DNA from: Dreissena polymorpha
Lineage: Eukaryota; Mollusca; Bivalvia; Myida; Dreissenidae
NCBI RefSeq assembly: GCF_020536995.1
Contig: NC_068359.1
Span: 122,697,661 to 122,761,660 of the forward strand
Direction: 5' to 3'
Length of the DNA stretch: 64,000 nt
Numbering within the stretch: position 1 is the first letter of the stretch; every line of letters begins with the position of its first letter. The notes below the pieces were generated by a model. The model ran no database searches. It worked only from the letters and a program-made list of their open reading frames with translations, and was not told the origin of the DNA. The position numbers and the translations under genes were made by a program. Shown in pieces: positions 61,606-64,000 of this stretch.

Positions 61606-62024
61606 CTGTAGATTTGAACATTTTAAATTTTATGGAGTTTATAGGTCTTTGACCTTCGAACCCTGCCTAGTCGTGACTTCTGGTGAGCGACCTAGGCCCC
61701 CAGGGCCCCTTCTTTATATCCCTTCCATCCACGTAGCATTGGTTTCTACAGACCGTTTGTCCGTTGACCGCCATAAGTTTGCCCGCTATTTTTCCCCTGA
61801 ATTTGAATTCGGTTGGATTTCAATGAAACTTTACATGAAGTACTTGCTACTTTCATTGCGCATATTGCCCGGAAGTTCGGATTGTAAATTTTAGCGGAGC
61901 TATCAGACGAGTGATTTTAGCTCAGCTCATGTCGTGAGACATTCGTTTTCGACACGCGGTGTTCAATACAAGCTCTATTAACTAATGAAGTATAAATGTA
62001 TAATAACTTATTATATTATTTCAG
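61606..62024. other. Leader region of the integrase element
   Basis: No protein motif. The 108-aa frame at 61568-61894 is not convincing. A pyrimidine-rich tract and CAG acceptor end exactly at the base before the integrase ATG. Confidence 0.4.
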
Positions 62025-63638
62025 ATGAAGGAAGCAATTAGGAGAAAAAGGAAGCAATTAGGGTGCTTGCCCAGGTCGAAGTACGACATTATTGTCAGAT
62101 GTTTAAACGGATCGTTCGATGTCCCTGTGAAGAAACGGACACCTGAAGAGAATAATTGTTTGGCCATGATTAGAAAACGTAAGGACTTCGAGCTTGGTGA
62201 CCGGGGTTCTTTATTGTGTGGCGGAAAGCAAGTCCTTGTGAAAGAAGATCTTCCTAGATTTGTTGAGAAGATGTTCATGGAAAACAAAGGATGTGGAGCA
62301 AGGGTTATTTACAACAAACTGAAAGTAAATTACACGGGGTTCTCGGAACAAGCTATCCTTGAAATACTGTACAATAGCAAGTATTACCATGAGAAGTATC
62401 CGAGATTTACAAACAAGCCAAAGCCAAAGACAATTACAGAAGAGGAACCAGGCAAAAGATGGCAGATTGACATAATTAACATGAAAAATCAAAGTGTTAG
62501 CTACAAGGGGTCCACATACAGTTATATTCTACAAGTCGTGGACGTTTATTCTAGGTACGTTATGCCAAAACCCCTGAAAACGAAGAGTTCGCGTGAAGTT
62601 GCAAAGGCATTAGAGGACGTGTTGATGGTTAACCTTGCCCCTGACATCATCCAATGTGACAACGGACTGAAATTTAAAGGCCCTAGTATGAAACTTTTGT
62701 TGAACAAGTACAACATCAAAATGATCAATAGTAGGCCGTATCATCCTCAATCACAGGGCAAGTGTGAAAGGTCAAACAGTGTTATAAAGGCCAAGATTCT
62801 ATTTGCAACAAAAAGTAAACGTGGATTTAACTGGGTCGAAGGGCTTCAAGATTTAGCCTATGCCATAAACACAAGTTTCAAACGAGTTCTTGGGGGTCTC
62901 ACGCCCTTTGAAGCCTACTACGGAAGAAGTCATGTTTTTACCAAAGAACGTCATAGTTCTCGTGAAATAAAGAAAACCATACGGCGAGCAAATAAAAAGG
63001 CTTACAGGTCGCTGTTGAAAAACGCAACTTCCCCAAGCAAGTACAAAGTAGGAGAGACAGTATTAATTCGCTATCCCTTTCGAAAATCCAGGGTGCCAAC
63101 CAAAAGATATGTTATCGAAGGCAAGGTAGAAAAAGTAAAACGAAATGGTGTTTATATCGTGTCATTTCAAGTACCGAACAAACCCGAACTTGGATTCGTA
63201 AGCAAATCGGTTGGGGTCGAAAACATGACTAGCCTAACTGTTGCGTTAGAGAAACAACGAAAAATTAAAAAACATTCATTAAAACAGAACCGCTCAGAGA
63301 AACAAAATCACAGAACTAAGTACTATCATGTTTTAACACACCATGAAAATCTGCAGTTGTTGGATGGGGTGAATATTGCCATGGACCCAAATCCGGATGG
63401 AAATTGTCAATTTGCTGCTATATCGCATCAACTTGGTAAAATTGGTATATACAAAGACGTAGATGCTTTACGTAAGGAAGCAGTCCATCACATTGTAGAA
63501 AACAGATATTTCTATGAAACTTTTGTCTATGATGAAACATTTGATGAATACGTTAAGAATATGTCTAAGAATGGGACATACGGCGACAACCTCACGCTTT
63601 TGCACTTATTAGAGAATATAATTTGCAGTGCCTGGTAG
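62025..63638 (+). mobile_element. Integrase plus OTU-protease element protein (KRBA2/Ginger-like)
   Basis: 537-aa frame. Residues 1-130 are a basic, KRBA2-like N-terminal region. The integrase core is about 140-300, with the catalytic triad Asp149 (WQIDI), Asp212 (IQCDNG) and Glu248 (GKCERSN). The last two are separated by 35 residues, the D35E spacing. RPYHPQSQGKCERSN is the classic block. A GPY/F-like basic segment follows at about 335-400, then an OTU-type cysteine-protease start (MDPNPDGNCQFAAIS, with Asp458 and Cys461). No reverse transcriptase, capsid or envelope is seen on either side within the window. This favours a Ginger-type DNA transposon or a captured integrase gene over an LTR element. 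It looks nearly whole with perhaps one break, and the right end lies outside the window. ATG 62025 directly follows a splice acceptor, so an upstream leader exon is likely. Confidence 0.7.
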
Positions 63639-63820
63639 TTTCTACCCGAGGACTAGAACACTCATCAATTGTGTCAGCAGATGGAAAGTTCGATGGTGAT
63701 GTTGGAACAATTGCATTGGGGTATTTCCCAGAAGGATTTGGCATGCATTACGTTAGTATCCGTATCAATCAACGCGTGTACAAGGACATAATATCACGCT
63801 TAGAACAGTCGTATGACAAC

Positions 63821-64000
63821 GGTGACTCTGGCGACAGCGCTGCGTCTGGCGACAACGCTGCGTCAGGCGACAACGCTGCGTCTGGCGACAACGGTGACTC
63901 TGGCGACAACGGTGACTCCGGCGACACCGCTGCGTCTGGCGACAACACTGCATCTGGCGACAACGCTGCGTCTGGCGACAACGGTGACTCTTGCGACAAC
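63821..64000. repeat. 18-bp coding-like repeat running off the window
   Basis: About ten units of TCTGGCGACAACGCTGCG and a variant with GGTGAC. Read in the sense of the integrase element, the units give SGDNAA and SGDNGD. Changes between units are mostly silent or swap AA for GD, and the 18-bp period keeps frame. The array continues past the right edge. Confidence 0.9.

Noticed and set aside
63765-63999. Minus-strand RCRQTQ and LSPDAA repeat proteins
   Set aside because: Reverse-strand translations of the 18-bp repeat; the plus sense is in register with the upstream element.

Overview
The window reads as nuclear DNA of a bivalve mollusc, most likely a dreissenid mussel. Reasons: it is AT-rich and gene-poor; it carries many copies of a MITE family with the core GTGTCGTCCCAGATTAGCC, which I associate with Dreissena; it has GACA-type arrays; and it holds intronless class A receptors of a mollusc kind. 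The species call is inference. There are no bacterial operons, rRNAs or CRISPR arrays. || Layout. Positions 30-345 hold a fossil integrase-type transposase fragment. Positions 591-38949 are a stack of nested tandem duplications. Unit A (591-10596) is followed by B (10597-17133), which is shorter by one deletion of about 3.5 kb. Unit C (16412-19810) is followed by D (19811-23114). Unit E (21515-29832) is followed by F (29833-38949). A and B differ almost only by one-base indels. C/D and E/F differ by real substitutions as well. || The host gene in A/B is a small two-exon secreted protein on the minus strand (exon 1 9284-9566, exon 2 7570-7655). It is Met- and Gly/Ser-rich, and the splice phase fits exactly. 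It recurs in B with two single-base insertions in exon 1. Units C to F carry decayed pieces of what looks like one PIF/Harbinger DNA transposon: a MADF/Myb-like DNA-binding gene on the plus strand (three copies) and the C-terminus of a DDE transposase on the minus strand (two copies). E and F also carry a compound GACA/GACC/GGCA array that is 0.42 kb in E and 1.16 kb in F. || Positions 38950-41333 are almost empty. From 42090 there is an older, diverged duplication of a class A GPCR locus. Copy 1 (42848-43927) has one in-frame stop in TM1. Copy 2 (53664-54746) is intact, 360 aa. A third remnant (about 47120-47720) keeps only the flanks. Between them a 20-bp satellite is split by a LINE tail, and a CR1-like LINE sits in the 5' flank of copy 2. 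|| The right end holds a long 5'-truncated LINE (ORF to 58037, minus strand), a nested GGTAC palindrome cluster at its 5' edge, and a tRNA-like sequence. The last feature is an integrase plus OTU-protease element (62025 onward) whose downstream sequence ends in an 18-bp coding-like repeat running off the window. The most notable points are the newly assembled two-exon secreted gene, the duplication stack with its two different error signatures, and the integrase/OTU element.
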